A stretch of DNA of 64,000 nt, taken from Segatella copri. Its GTDB lineage: Bacteria > Bacteroidota > Bacteroidia > Bacteroidales > Bacteroidaceae. The DNA is taken from the NCBI RefSeq assembly GCF_949820605.1, contig NZ_CATKVU010000006.1, positions 852,501 to 916,500 of the forward strand. The letters run 5' to 3'. A program made the translations under genes and the position numbers. Below, in pieces: positions 10,723-18,336 of this stretch; within the stretch, counting starts at the first letter, position 1; each line of letters opens with the position of its first letter. Below the pieces are notes generated by a model. The model saw only the letters and a list, made by a program, of their open reading frames with translations, had not been told where the DNA came from and ran no database searches.

Positions 10723-11358
10723 ATGGCAGTTGTCAATATACGAGAAGTTTATCCGGGAGTGAGTCTTGGTTTATGGCAGATGGATGAAACAGTAGAACAG
10801 TTGTTCGGGCAGTATCCTCATCTGCAGGCTTACCGCTCTCAGGTGGAAGAGAAATATAAGAACGATGGCAGGAAACTGGAGTTTCTTGCCATTCGTGCAT
10901 TAATGTATGAGATGCTCAAGACGACCGGGGCTTCCAAGGGCTTGCTTTCTCATGCGGGTGACATTACCCACAACGAGGCTGGAAAGCCATTGTTCTGTGG
11001 TTATCATATCAGCGTTTCGCATACCAAGGGTTATGCTGCGCTTATCCTTTCCAAAAATCAGGAAGTGGCGGTAGATATCGAATACTTCAGCGATAGGGTA
11101 GAGCGCATCGCATCCAAATTCCTGCGAAAGGATGAGAAGGCGGAAGATCTGGATGCCAAGCTGGTGCATTGGTGTGCCAAGGAAACGGTCTTCAAGTTAT
11201 TCTCTGAAGAAAATCTAATGTTTGAGGATATGCGGGTGAAGCCGTTTGATACGATGGCAGACTGGTCGTGTGATGTGGAGAATCTCAAGAGCAGAAAGAT
11301 GGCGCATGTAGATTTCGAGTTAACCATGGAATTTGTATTGACTTATGCTGCGCTGTAA
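10723..11358 (+). CDS. 4'-phosphopantetheinyl transferase superfamily protein
   Basis: The enzyme would transfer phosphopantetheine from CoA to a serine of an acyl or peptidyl carrier protein. The 211 residues carry the hallmarks of the Sfp/AcpT type: ISVSHTKGYAALILS, the metal-binding AVDIEYFSDRVERIASKFL, and WCAKETVFKLF (the W-x-x-K-E-x-x-x-K motif). Its last 14 bases overlap the next gene, which implies translational coupling. The place after gldE is typical for Bacteroidetes. The carrier protein it serves is not in the window. Confidence 0.92.
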   Translation: MAVVNIREVYPGVSLGLWQMDETVEQLFGQYPHLQAYRSQVEEKYKNDGRKLEFLAIRALMYEMLKTTGASKGLLSHAGDITHNEAGKPLFCGYHISVSHTKGYAALILSKNQEVAVDIEYFSDRVERIASKFLRKDEKAEDLDAKLVHWCAKETVFKLFSEENLMFEDMRVKPFDTMADWSCDVENLKSRKMAHVDFELTMEFVLTYAAL

Positions 11359-12490
11359 TATCCTTTCCATCTTTCTGGCATTCAGTCTGTTGGCTGGAGC
11401 ACAGGATTGGAAAGTAGTGAGAGAGAATCCCCAGAAGGCTTTTCCGAAAACCGTGGCTGCGGGCAACTACAGTGGCATTGCTCATCTGCATGATGATATC
11501 TATGCGGTGGTAAGCGACAAGTCGGATAGTGCCCTGTACTTCAACTTCCGGATTCAGGTGAATCCCAAGACCGGCGAATTGGAACAGGTAGAGAACCTTG
11601 GGTTTACCGAGAGAACAGATGGAACGCTGAACGACGGAAAGTTTTGGCAGGGGCAGGAGAAAGGCTTTGACCACGAAGCCATCGTAAAGGCTTCTGATTC
11701 TACCTTGGTGATAACAAGCGAAGGATATTGCCGTTTAAAGGAGTATCCTGTTCTGCCTACTTCGGCTAATGCTCCCAAGATTAGCTATCAGCAGAACCTT
11801 TGGGAGAGCAGATGGCCTTCTTCTGATTTTTATCCAAATTATAATTTTGAGTCTCTGGCTTTTGATTCCGTCCGTCAGTATCTCTGGACGATTCCTGAGA
11901 GCACGCTCCGCAAAGACGGACAGCCTGCTACTCCTCAAAACGGATTGGCCAATCGGCTTCGTTTGATGAGGTATGATTGGGGAAAGATGAAGGAAACTCG
12001 TAACAAGGAAGAGTATAGCGAGCAAGTGAGCAGCAAGAAAAATTCTCGTTATATGACGACCTATGCCTATCAGATGGATCAACCTTCTACCCATAAGAAA
12101 GCAGATATCTATGTGATGGGTGTGAGTGAGCTTTGTGCCTTGCCCGATGGACAGCTTCTGGTTTTGGAGCGTGAGGCCTTTATCCCGAAGATCAAGATTG
12201 GTGCTTTCTGCAAGTGTAAACTCTATCTGATCAATCCTTTGAATTCTGAGGAGTTTGCTTTGAAAGAGAAGTTTTCATCAGATACTCCTTTCTTGAAGAA
12301 GAGATTGCTCGCGGAATGGAAAACCGGCTTGTCACTTTCCAAGCGTTCCTTTGCCAATTACGAAGGTATGTGTCTGGGACCCAAGTTGGAAGATGGTTCC
12401 CAGGTTGTCATCCTGCTGTCTGATTCGCAGGATCAATATGCGGGAGTATTGAAAGACTGGTTCAAGACGATTGTCATCAGAAAGGAATAA
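11345..12490 (+). CDS. Exported esterase-like phytase-family protein
   Basis: The 381-residue protein has a signal peptide (hydrophobic residues 5-19, ending LLAGAQ) and looks like the family named esterase-like activity of phytase (PF13449), a beta-propeller-like fold. The supporting segments are GNYSGIAHLHDDIYAVVSDKSD, GFDHEAIVKASDSTLVITSEG, SDFYPNYNFESLAFD and the C-terminal NYEGMCLGPKLEDGSQVVILLSDSQ, which recur in that family. The substrate is unknown, and true phytase activity should not be assumed. It overlaps the PPTase gene by 14 bp and faces an SDR gene that ends 5 bp away. Confidence 0.8.
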   Translation: MLRCNILSIFLAFSLLAGAQDWKVVRENPQKAFPKTVAAGNYSGIAHLHDDIYAVVSDKSDSALYFNFRIQVNPKTGELEQVENLGFTERTDGTLNDGKFWQGQEKGFDHEAIVKASDSTLVITSEGYCRLKEYPVLPTSANAPKISYQQNLWESRWPSSDFYPNYNFESLAFDSVRQYLWTIPESTLRKDGQPATPQNGLANRLRLMRYDWGKMKETRNKEEYSEQVSSKKNSRYMTTYAYQMDQPSTHKKADIYVMGVSELCALPDGQLLVLEREAFIPKIKIGAFCKCKLYLINPLNSEEFALKEKFSSDTPFLKKRLLAEWKTGLSLSKRSFANYEGMCLGPKLEDGSQVVILLSDSQDQYAGVLKDWFKTIVIRKE

Positions 12491-12495
12491 AGTTG

Positions 12496-13233
12496 TTATG
12501 TTGTAATCTTCAATCTCGTCCATAACCATCTAGGAATGAGTCGCCAGAGGAAGACGAGGATATCATATCTCCAGTCTATTACCTTAACTTCCTTTCCGTT
12601 TTCGATGGCACTTACTATATGTTTCGCCACATCTTCCGGTTTGAGTTGCAGCGGATAGCTGCTGCCTGCGATAAGGTCGGTCTTTACGAAGCCTGGTCGG
12701 ATATCTGTAATGGCGATGGGGAGATGACGCATCCGTGCCTGCTGCGACAGGCATTCCAGATAATGGTTCTGGAATCGCTTGGTGGCAGAGTAGGCAGGGG
12801 CAGCACCGAGACCTTTGATTCCGGCGATGGAAGTGATGCAGGCAATGCGGGCTTTTGAATTGCTCTGATGATGAGTAGCAAACCAGTTGAATGCCGTATC
12901 TACCATTCTTGTGAATCCCAAGCCGTTGGTTTCCAGGGTCTTCATTTCCTTTTCTATATCCAGCGAGTTGTTCTGCCAGCCAATGCCGGAACTATGGAAG
13001 TAGAGGTCCATGCCTCCCAACTTATCGATGAGTTCGAGAAGTTGGGCAGGAGCATTGGGAGAAGTCACGTCTATTTGCTGGTAGCTGGTAATGCCGCCCT
13101 GCGAAATCAGAGCCTGCAATCTTTCAATTCTTCTTCCGGCAATTCCTACCTGCCATCCTTTTGCAGCAAGCAGTTTTGCCACTTCCATTCCGATGCCCGA
13201 TGTGGCACCCATTACAATTGCTTTCTTTGCCAT
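12496..13233 (-). CDS. Short-chain dehydrogenase/reductase (SDR)
   Basis: This cytoplasmic NAD(P)H-dependent oxidoreductase of 245 residues has a classical Rossmann start (MGATSGIGMEVAKLLAAKGW, the TGxxxGxG motif), a serine in CITSIAG and the catalytic YSATK. The C-terminal HIVSAIENGKEVKVIDWRYDILVFLWRLIPRWLW is hydrophobic and may bind a membrane, as in SDRs that act on lipids. The substrate is not known. Its 3' end lies 5 bp from the convergent phytase-like gene, with no room for a separate terminator. Upstream (13234-13303) is a pair of TATATAAGGTGAA direct repeats about 29 bp apart. Confidence 0.9.
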   Translation of the reverse strand: MAKKAIVMGATSGIGMEVAKLLAAKGWQVGIAGRRIERLQALISQGGITSYQQIDVTSPNAPAQLLELIDKLGGMDLYFHSSGIGWQNNSLDIEKEMKTLETNGLGFTRMVDTAFNWFATHHQSNSKARIACITSIAGIKGLGAAPAYSATKRFQNHYLECLSQQARMRHLPIAITDIRPGFVKTDLIAGSSYPLQLKPEDVAKHIVSAIENGKEVKVIDWRYDILVFLWRLIPRWLWTRLKITT

Positions 13234-13303
13234 ATAGTCCTATTATATAAGGTGAAATCTTGATAGTTCTATTTATATAAGGTGAAGTTTGGTCTAAATT
13301 TAT

Positions 13304-14149
13304 CTAAATATCTAAATCGCTTTTACTCTTAAGCAAGTCTTCCGCCTTCTTTACGCTTCCTGCTTTCAGAATCAGCTGTTTCACTTCTTCGTAGTCCGTA
13401 TATTGCGGATTGCGTTCCATGAAGATACGGCAGGCGCGGTCGATGAGTTTATGATTGATAAGCTTGGCGTTCACCATCTTGTTGCCTTCCACCCGTCCTT
13501 GTCTTATCTGAAGGGAAGTGCTGATCATGTCCAGAATCATCTTTTGCGATGATCCGGCTTTCATGCGGGTACTTCCCGTTACGAATTCCGGTCCCGTGAT
13601 TACTTCTATGGGATAATCGGCTGCTTGGGCGATGGGAGCGTGGGGATTGTTGACGATGCAACCCGTAGGAATGCCTGCCTCCTTGCAATGTTTCAGGATG
13701 GCGAGCACGAAGGGAGTAGTGCCGCTTGCCGAGAAACCCAGCACGAAATCCTGCTCTGAGATATGCTTGTCGCAGAGCTGGTGCCAACCATTCTCCAGGT
13801 CGTCTTCTCTTGATTCCCTGGTTTGTGTAAGGCAGCCGATGCCTCCGGGGAAGATGGCTTGTATCTGCGAACCGTCGATGCCATAGGTGTTCTGCACCTC
13901 GATGGTATCGAGCGTAGCCAGTCTTCCGCCCGTTCCGCAACCGGCATAGAAGAGTCTTCCGCCCTTCTTCAGCTGCCCTTCGATGGCGGAAATCAGTTGG
14001 TTGATGGCAGGCAATGCTTGTTCTATTGCCAGAGCCACCTTCTTGTTTTCTGCATTGATATGAGCGGTGAGTTCTTCCACGCTCATCTTTTCCAGATGTT
14101 CGTAGAGCGAGCTCTGCTCTGTTATTCTTTTTTCTTCTTTATTTGGCAT
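13304..14149 (-). CDS. murQ: N-acetylmuramic acid 6-phosphate etherase
   Basis: The enzyme cleaves the lactyl ether of MurNAc-6-phosphate to give GlcNAc-6-phosphate and D-lactate in cell-wall recycling. The 281 residues show the SIS sugar-isomerase fold: GRLFYAGCGTGGRLATLDTIE, LGFSASGTTPFVLAILKHCKE and the family-specific EVITGPEFVTGSTRMKAGSSQKMILDMIST. The protein is slightly shorter than the usual 295-305 residues, mainly at the C-terminus, but all motifs are there. No kinase or permease for MurNAc is adjacent. The HU-like gene on the same strand ends 86 bp upstream. Confidence 0.95.
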   Translation of the reverse strand: MPNKEEKRITEQSSLYEHLEKMSVEELTAHINAENKKVALAIEQALPAINQLISAIEGQLKKGGRLFYAGCGTGGRLATLDTIEVQNTYGIDGSQIQAIFPGGIGCLTQTRESREDDLENGWHQLCDKHISEQDFVLGFSASGTTPFVLAILKHCKEAGIPTGCIVNNPHAPIAQAADYPIEVITGPEFVTGSTRMKAGSSQKMILDMISTSLQIRQGRVEGNKMVNAKLINHKLIDRACRIFMERNPQYTDYEEVKQLILKAGSVKKAEDLLKSKSDLDI

Positions 14150-14235
14150 ATTATTTTACTTTTGGTTGTAGATTACGAAAAGCTTGATTCCTGGCTATTT
14201 CCTATGGCTATAGCCGATAATCCTGATGCAGGTTT

Positions 14236-14841
14236 CTATTCTTCTGCCAGGAAATAAACCGGAGCATTGCGTGAACCTTCTTTAATCAGGAAACCGGATT
14301 TTTCCAGTTGCTTCAACCAGTTGAGTGCAGTCTGTTTGCGGATATGAAATTCCATTTCCAGGGTTCTGCGGTTGATGGAGCGATGGCTTTTCATATACTC
14401 TCTTATTTTCTCCTTCAAGGTATCTTCAGAAAAAGGGTAGGAGCGGGAAGTATATTGCGATTTCTCGAAATGAGTATGATACTTCACCTGTTTCAGCAGG
14501 TCTTCATTGGGGCGGAACTTGATGCCCCTTACGCTAACGTAGTCGGCTCTCACCTTGCTGTCAGGTTTCAGTTCATCCATATCCAGATTTACCGAGAGTG
14601 AGAGGTATCCGATTTCCGGGATGTTGATACGCTTTCCATCCTGCAGGTCTTCTTCGATAATGTCACGCAGTTGCATGAAGACAGTAGCCACTTCTCCCTT
14701 TCCCAAACAGCTATGTTGGGCTATTCGTTCTATCATCTGCTTGTCTGTCATCGCTGGTTCTTCGAAGACATGAGCGAATCTGCGGGTCTCCCCTTCACCT
14801 CCTGCATTGGGCAGGTAATGTATTTCGTATTTGATAGCCAT
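14236..14841 (-). CDS. HU-like DNA-binding protein with C-terminal winged helix
   Basis: The first 120 residues resemble the Bacteroidetes HU-related family (IKYEIHYLPN at the start, then MTDKQMIERIAQHSCLGKGEVATVFMQLRDII and RINIPEIGYLSLSV), a histone-like fold. Residues 140-201 (SEDTLKEKIREYMKSHRSINRRTLEMEFHIRKQTALNWLKQLEKSGFLIKEG) look like a winged helix-turn-helix. The combination suggests a nucleoid or regulatory protein; no target can be inferred. A promoter box reading TACCTTTG on the minus strand lies at 14882-14889. The gene borders the 22-bp-period arrays that precede the restriction-modification pair. Confidence 0.8.
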   Translation of the reverse strand: MAIKYEIHYLPNAGGEGETRRFAHVFEEPAMTDKQMIERIAQHSCLGKGEVATVFMQLRDIIEEDLQDGKRINIPEIGYLSLSVNLDMDELKPDSKVRADYVSVRGIKFRPNEDLLKQVKYHTHFEKSQYTSRSYPFSEDTLKEKIREYMKSHRSINRRTLEMEFHIRKQTALNWLKQLEKSGFLIKEGSRNAPVYFLAEE

Positions 14842-14881
14842 AATTGTCTTGTTTTTATTTTGTTAAGATTGTATGCAGCCA

Positions 14882-14889
14882 CAAAGGTA
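14882..14889 (-). promoter_or_regulatory. -7 promoter box of the HU-like gene
   Basis: TACCTTTG on the minus strand, 40 bp before the start codon; no clear -33 box. Confidence 0.5.
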
Positions 14890-14918
14890 AGCATTTCTTC
14901 TGATAATAACGAATGTTT

Positions 14919-15050
14919 GGGCGGAAATATAATGATAGAAGGTGAAAGATATATCAATAGCAGTTGAAAGATACGTTGGAAGCGGTTGAAACATGCAATG
15001 GAAGTCCTTAAAAGATACTATAGAAGTTGTCGTAGAGATAAGGTTATGTC
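14919..15050. repeat. Degenerate 22-bp tandem array (array A1)
   Basis: Units of exactly 22 bp start at 14941, 14963, 14985 and 15007, with shared core GTTGAAAGATAC then, after 4 bases, GGAAG. Adjacent units agree at 14 to 16 of 22 positions. Weaker units precede (14919, 13 of 22 positions) and follow (15029). There are no unique spacers, so this is not CRISPR-like. It lies between two divergently transcribed genes. Confidence 0.75.
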
Positions 15051-15079
15051 TTTGAGATATATTGATTCGTTGACCGCCC

Positions 15080-15163
15080 AACAGCTGTTGTGCGCTCGCA
15101 TAACAGCTGATATGCACACGCACATCACGTGTTGTGCACACGCCAATCAGGTGTTGGGCGGCC
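15080..15163. repeat. Second 22-bp-period array with CANNTG steps (array A2)
   Basis: Units begin at 15080, 15102, 15124 and 15146. The first two share AACAGCTG and TGC-N-C-N-CGCA and agree at 17 of 22 positions; the palindromic hexamers CAGCTG, CAGCTG, CACGTG and CAGGTG recur every 22 bp. An inverted repeat (CCGCCCAACA at 15074-15083 and TGTTGGGCGG at 15153-15162) closes the array. It lies about 200 bp upstream of the methylase gene. Confidence 0.75.
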
Positions 15164-15312
15164 TTTTTGGTAATGGTGTCTGGTCTTTGTTGGTATTATC
15201 AGTGGAGGTTAATCGGTAGTAGCGATGCCGTGTGAGCGTTAGTAGCGATGGAAAATGTATGATATAGCGTAACTTTTAACATGAAAAGTATGGTTATTTC
15301 AATATTTTATTG

Positions 15313-15320
15313 TACCTTTG
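15313..15320 (+). promoter_or_regulatory. -7 promoter box of the methylase-nuclease operon
   Basis: TACCTTTG, 52 bp before the ATG at 15373. The -33 position lacks a good TTTG. Confidence 0.55.
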
Positions 15321-15372
15321 CCCTTGGATTTGGCAAATGCCATTTCTTTTTATAAAGTAATATTTGAACATT

Positions 15373-16281
15373 ATGGCAAAAACGGTTCCTCACATAGTAC
15401 AATATCAAGGCTCAAAACGAATTTTAGCTTCTAAGATTCTTGAGTATTTTCCTCATCGCTTTGCGCGGCTTATAGAACCATTTTCGGGTATGGCTGCTAT
15501 AACAATGGCTGTTGCTCAGCAACATAGAGCACAGAAATATTATTTAAATGATTTGAATACACCTCTGGTAGAAATATTGAGAGAGGCAGTTGAAACTCCA
15601 GATATACTAATCGCAGAATATGAAAAAGTATGGAAAGAGCAATTGTCGTTTAATGAAGGTAGTGTTGCACATTTTTATAAAGTTAGAGAAGAGTTTAATC
15701 AAGGAAATAAAACGGCTGCTAATATGCTATATTTATTGGCCAGATGCGTGAAAGGTTCTGTGAGATATAGCAGCGCAGGGATGTTTAATCAATCCCCTGA
15801 TAAAAGAAGGAAAGGAACTTCTCCTTTGACATTAGCGAAAAATATTTATCAGATTTCTGCAATGTTGAAGGGTAAGGCTGAATTTACATCAATGGATTAT
15901 CGAAAAGTGTTAGAGCAAGCTGTGCCTGGAGATTTGGTTTATATGGATCCGCCTTATCAAGGTGTATGTAATTCTCGTGATAATCGTTATTTTTCGGGTA
16001 TTAATTTTTCGGAATTTGTCGAGGCTATTGCTGATTTAAATGCTCGTGGTGTAGATTTTGCGATTAGCTATGATGGCTTATGCGGTGATAAGCAATATGG
16101 CGAAGATTTACCAGAAACATTGGGCTTACGAAAAGTCTTATTGAATGCAGGTTTGTCAAGTCAAGCAATTTTACTTGGACGAAAAGAGACGACTTATGAG
16201 GCTTTGTATTTGAGTCGTAATCTACACGAGAAAAATTATGTAGTTAGTGAGCAACAACTTTTGTTTAATGAAGTAGTATGA
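15373..16281 (+). CDS. D12-class DNA adenine methyltransferase
   Basis: The protein should transfer a methyl group from SAM to N6 of adenine. It has the Dam/D12 order of motifs: HIVQYQGSKRILASKIL near residues 7-23, LIEPFSGMAAITMAVA (SAM site) at 33-48 and catalytic DPPY at 192-195. Length is 302 residues from the ATG at 15373; a TTG three codons earlier is less likely. The next gene, an HNH nuclease, starts inside its last codons (4-bp ATGA overlap), so the pair is best read as a type II restriction-modification unit. The recognition site cannot be deduced. The genes are visibly more AT-rich than the flanking housekeeping genes, which fits transfer. Confidence 0.92.
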   Translation: MAKTVPHIVQYQGSKRILASKILEYFPHRFARLIEPFSGMAAITMAVAQQHRAQKYYLNDLNTPLVEILREAVETPDILIAEYEKVWKEQLSFNEGSVAHFYKVREEFNQGNKTAANMLYLLARCVKGSVRYSSAGMFNQSPDKRRKGTSPLTLAKNIYQISAMLKGKAEFTSMDYRKVLEQAVPGDLVYMDPPYQGVCNSRDNRYFSGINFSEFVEAIADLNARGVDFAISYDGLCGDKQYGEDLPETLGLRKVLLNAGLSSQAILLGRKETTYEALYLSRNLHEKNYVVSEQQLLFNEVV

Positions 16282-17000
16282 AACTTTCAAAATCAGTTCT
16301 GGATAAATTAAATGCAATAACAGATAAACGTCCTTCAATAGTAATTCAGCATATCCTGAAATATGGCTTTATAACAACAGAGGATTTAAAAGAAAAGTAT
16401 GGCTATGAGCATCCTCCACGTGCCGCAAGAGATGTTCGTGAGAGAGGGGTGAATCTATTGACATACAAAGTAAAAAGTTCGGATGGACGAAATATAGCGG
16501 CATATAAATTTGGTAAACCAGTTTTTTTAGATGATAAAGTGTCTAAAAAAGCTGGTAGAACAGCTCTTTCGAAAGCTTTGAAGAAGGCGTTGGTAGAAAA
16601 ATATGGGGCTATTTGTTTCGTTTATTTACAGCCAATGCCGGAAGGTTTGCTTCAGGTGGATCATAGAATACCTTATGAAATTGGCGGCGAAAATGAAGGG
16701 AATGATATAGATTGCTATATGTTGTTAAGTCCTTCAGCTAATCGGGCAAAATCATGGACTTGTGAGCATTGCTCAAATTGGAATTTGCATGACGTGAACT
16801 TTTGTAAAAGTTGTTTTTGGGCATATCCAGAAGAGTATACTCACATTGCTGGACGAAAAGAGAGGCAGATAATAGTCACGTTTACAGACAATGAAATAGA
16901 AGATTATAATAGGTTGATAGAGTTGGTTGGAATAGATAGAGCAGAGAGAACGATAAAAGATATGATTTCTGAGTTCATTCAGACAAACAATGATAAATAA
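16278..17000 (+). CDS. HNH-family endonuclease, probable type II restriction enzyme
   Basis: This 240-residue protein is translationally coupled to the adenine methylase. Residues 1-60 look like a winged helix (IVIQHILKYGFITTEDLKEKYGYEHPPRAARDVRERG). The nuclease core has an HNH/beta-beta-alpha-metal pattern: LLQVDHRIPYEIGG with D128 and H129, then MLLSPSANRAKSW holding the Asn. A four-cysteine zinc-ribbon-like element follows (C162, C165, C176, C179), an addition that may help DNA binding or stability. Its partner and overlap make restriction the best reading. A standalone methyl-directed nuclease is possible but less likely. Confidence 0.82.
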   Translation: MKLSKSVLDKLNAITDKRPSIVIQHILKYGFITTEDLKEKYGYEHPPRAARDVRERGVNLLTYKVKSSDGRNIAAYKFGKPVFLDDKVSKKAGRTALSKALKKALVEKYGAICFVYLQPMPEGLLQVDHRIPYEIGGENEGNDIDCYMLLSPSANRAKSWTCEHCSNWNLHDVNFCKSCFWAYPEEYTHIAGRKERQIIVTFTDNEIEDYNRLIELVGIDRAERTIKDMISEFIQTNNDK

Positions 17001-17009
17001 AGGAATAGA

Positions 17010-17046
17010 AATGAGGAAATACTATATGATATCTTCCTCATTCCTA
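17010..17046 (+). terminator. Hairpin after the restriction-modification operon
   Basis: Arms AATGAGGAA (17010-17018) and TTCCTCATT (17034-17042) pair perfectly; a TTTT follows after CCTA. It stands 10 bp beyond the nuclease stop codon. Confidence 0.65.
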
Positions 17047-17264
17047 TTTTGCCATTATTAAACTTTAACGTTACACAAATTTCTTTTAAAGGCTTGAAGA
17101 CTTATTGTCAATTTGTTGAAACATCAGGAATTCAGTCAGTTCGGGTCTATTTGCTGACTGCAATTTGTTCATTGTTCTTTACGTTATTCATAAAAACATT
17201 GGCCAAGTTGATTGCTGATTGTTGGGGACATTGGATAATGAGACAAAATAAATAGTTTGTTATT

Positions 17265-17330
17265 GAAAACATCCTTCAGCAAAACTCTTTGATACTTTGA
17301 ATGTTCAATGAAATTACTGAAGGATGTTTC
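17265..17330. other. Large inverted repeat between the R-M and HEPN/MNT modules
   Basis: AACATCCTTCAG (17268-17279) and CTGAAGGATGTT (17317-17328) form a 12-bp perfect stem; the loop contains a second small palindrome TTGAATGTTCAA. It abuts the HEPN gene stop codon and may terminate that operon. Between 17050 and 17260 only a weak open frame with one hydrophobic stretch is seen. Confidence 0.6.
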
Positions 17331-17761
17331 TATAATGTTAATTCTTTTAATTGCTTTTTAGCCATTTCTGACACTAAATCTATTAATTCCTTAGCTGGCT
17401 CAACCAATGGAAGTACCTCTGTTTCCATATCAAGAATATGACGATCTTCATAGTCGCCAGTTAATCGTAAGGAGAAAAGCTGATTGAAAGTCTTGCCATA
17501 CTTTTTGTCAATGATGTTGTTCCTCAAAAAGACTTTTCCAAACATTTGGATTACGCCATTATGAGTGCTAGCTTCATACTTATAAGAAATGAGTAAAGCA
17601 GAAACTGCATAGTAAGCTGCATAGTATAAACGATTGGCTGCAGTTTCGACATAACCATTTTTTATAGAACCGACAGCTTCATTATATGTTCGATATGCTT
17701 TTTCTAGTCTATATTTTACAATTTCGGTTCTGGCAGCGTCTGTAAGTTGTCCCTTTATCAT
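17330..17761 (-). CDS. HEPN-domain protein, toxin of a HEPN/MNT pair
   Basis: The 143-residue all-alpha protein has the HEPN core NRLYYAAYYAVSALL (residues 43-57) and the C-terminal LRLTGDYEDRHIL (R99, D103, Y104, H108). In the characterised HepT toxins an R-x4-6-H motif with a nearby tyrosine cuts RNA, and the paired MNT enzyme AMPylates the tyrosine. Here R99 and H108 are farther apart, in the GDYxD variant of the family (COG1895-like), so RNase activity is inferred only. Its start overlaps the MNT stop by 4 bp, as expected for a coupled toxin-antitoxin operon. Confidence 0.85.
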   Translation of the reverse strand: MIKGQLTDAARTEIVKYRLEKAYRTYNEAVGSIKNGYVETAANRLYYAAYYAVSALLISYKYEASTHNGVIQMFGKVFLRNNIIDKKYGKTFNQLFSLRLTGDYEDRHILDMETEVLPLVEPAKELIDLVSEMAKKQLKELTL

Positions 17762-18069
17762 ATTGTAATTCCTTCCTTATTTACGTTATGATTGAATAAT
17801 GTATAATGGTTCTCCTCCCATTCTTTTTGGGAGAAAAGTATAGGGTTGATGATTTCATCAATATCCCAGCCTAATTCTCTTAGTGGATAAGAATACTTAT
17901 CGTAATCTTGAAGCGTAACTTTTGGTTTGTCTAGAAGAATCAATACATCCCAATCACTTCCTTCATGTTCTGTACCTCTAGCGCGGGAACCAAACAAAAT
18001 GGCTTTTGCATGAGGATCAATCTCATGCAATCTATTGTGCATTGCTTCTATGATTTGTTTCTTCTCCAT
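17758..18069 (-). CDS. Minimal nucleotidyltransferase (MNT), antitoxin partner of HEPN
   Basis: This 103-residue protein has the polymerase-beta-like core LFGSRARGTEHEGSDWDVLILLD (G27-S28, D39 and D41), which binds ATP and metal; in MntA proteins it adds AMP to the HEPN toxin and silences it. I start it at the ATG 18069 (MEKKQIIEAM), since the upstream extension of 18 residues is hydrophobic and overlaps the promoter box CAAAAATA (18094-18101, TATTTTTG on the minus strand). It is the first gene of the operon. Confidence 0.88.
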   Translation of the reverse strand: MEKKQIIEAMHNRLHEIDPHAKAILFGSRARGTEHEGSDWDVLILLDKPKVTLQDYDKYSYPLRELGWDIDEIINPILFSQKEWEENHYTLFNHNVNKEGITI

Positions 18070-18221
18070 ATCTATCAATATTAATATATGTTGCAAAAAT
18101 ACAATAATAATACGAAACAGCAAGGAGTTTTAATAACTTTTTACAATTAATTTTCTGTAATTATGTAATGTGGCATTATCGTAATAGCAAAAAAGATGTA
18201 TCTTGGTAGGCAAGAATCGTA

Positions 18222-18270
18222 TAAAAAACAAGACCCGATAGCTTGACGAATCAGAGGCTACCGGGAATCA
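18222..18270 (-). ncRNA. Candidate small RNA with its own promoter and terminator
   Basis: On the minus strand a promoter CTTG, 20 bp, TATCTTTG (box at 18277-18284) would start transcription near 18270. About 5 nt later a hairpin begins, with arms CCCGGTAGC (18257-18265) and GCTATCGGG (18234-18242), eight of nine pairs plus one wobble, followed by TCTTGTTTTTT. The predicted transcript is about 50 nt and encodes no protein. The same hairpin may also terminate the upstream helicase gene, whose stop codon is 70 bp before it. Confidence 0.45.
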
Positions 18271-18336
18271 ACGCTACAAAGATAGTGCTTTTTCTTGTTA
18301 TAACCAAGTAAATGAACGATTTTTTATGAATTTACC

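Noticed and set aside
14919..15167. CRISPR array
   Set aside because: The 22-bp units are contiguous with no unique spacers, and no cas genes are present.
17049..17255. A 68-codon frame with one hydrophobic stretch after the restriction operon
   Set aside because: TTG start, no promoter or homology seen, and it follows directly on the operon hairpin; kept out for lack of support.
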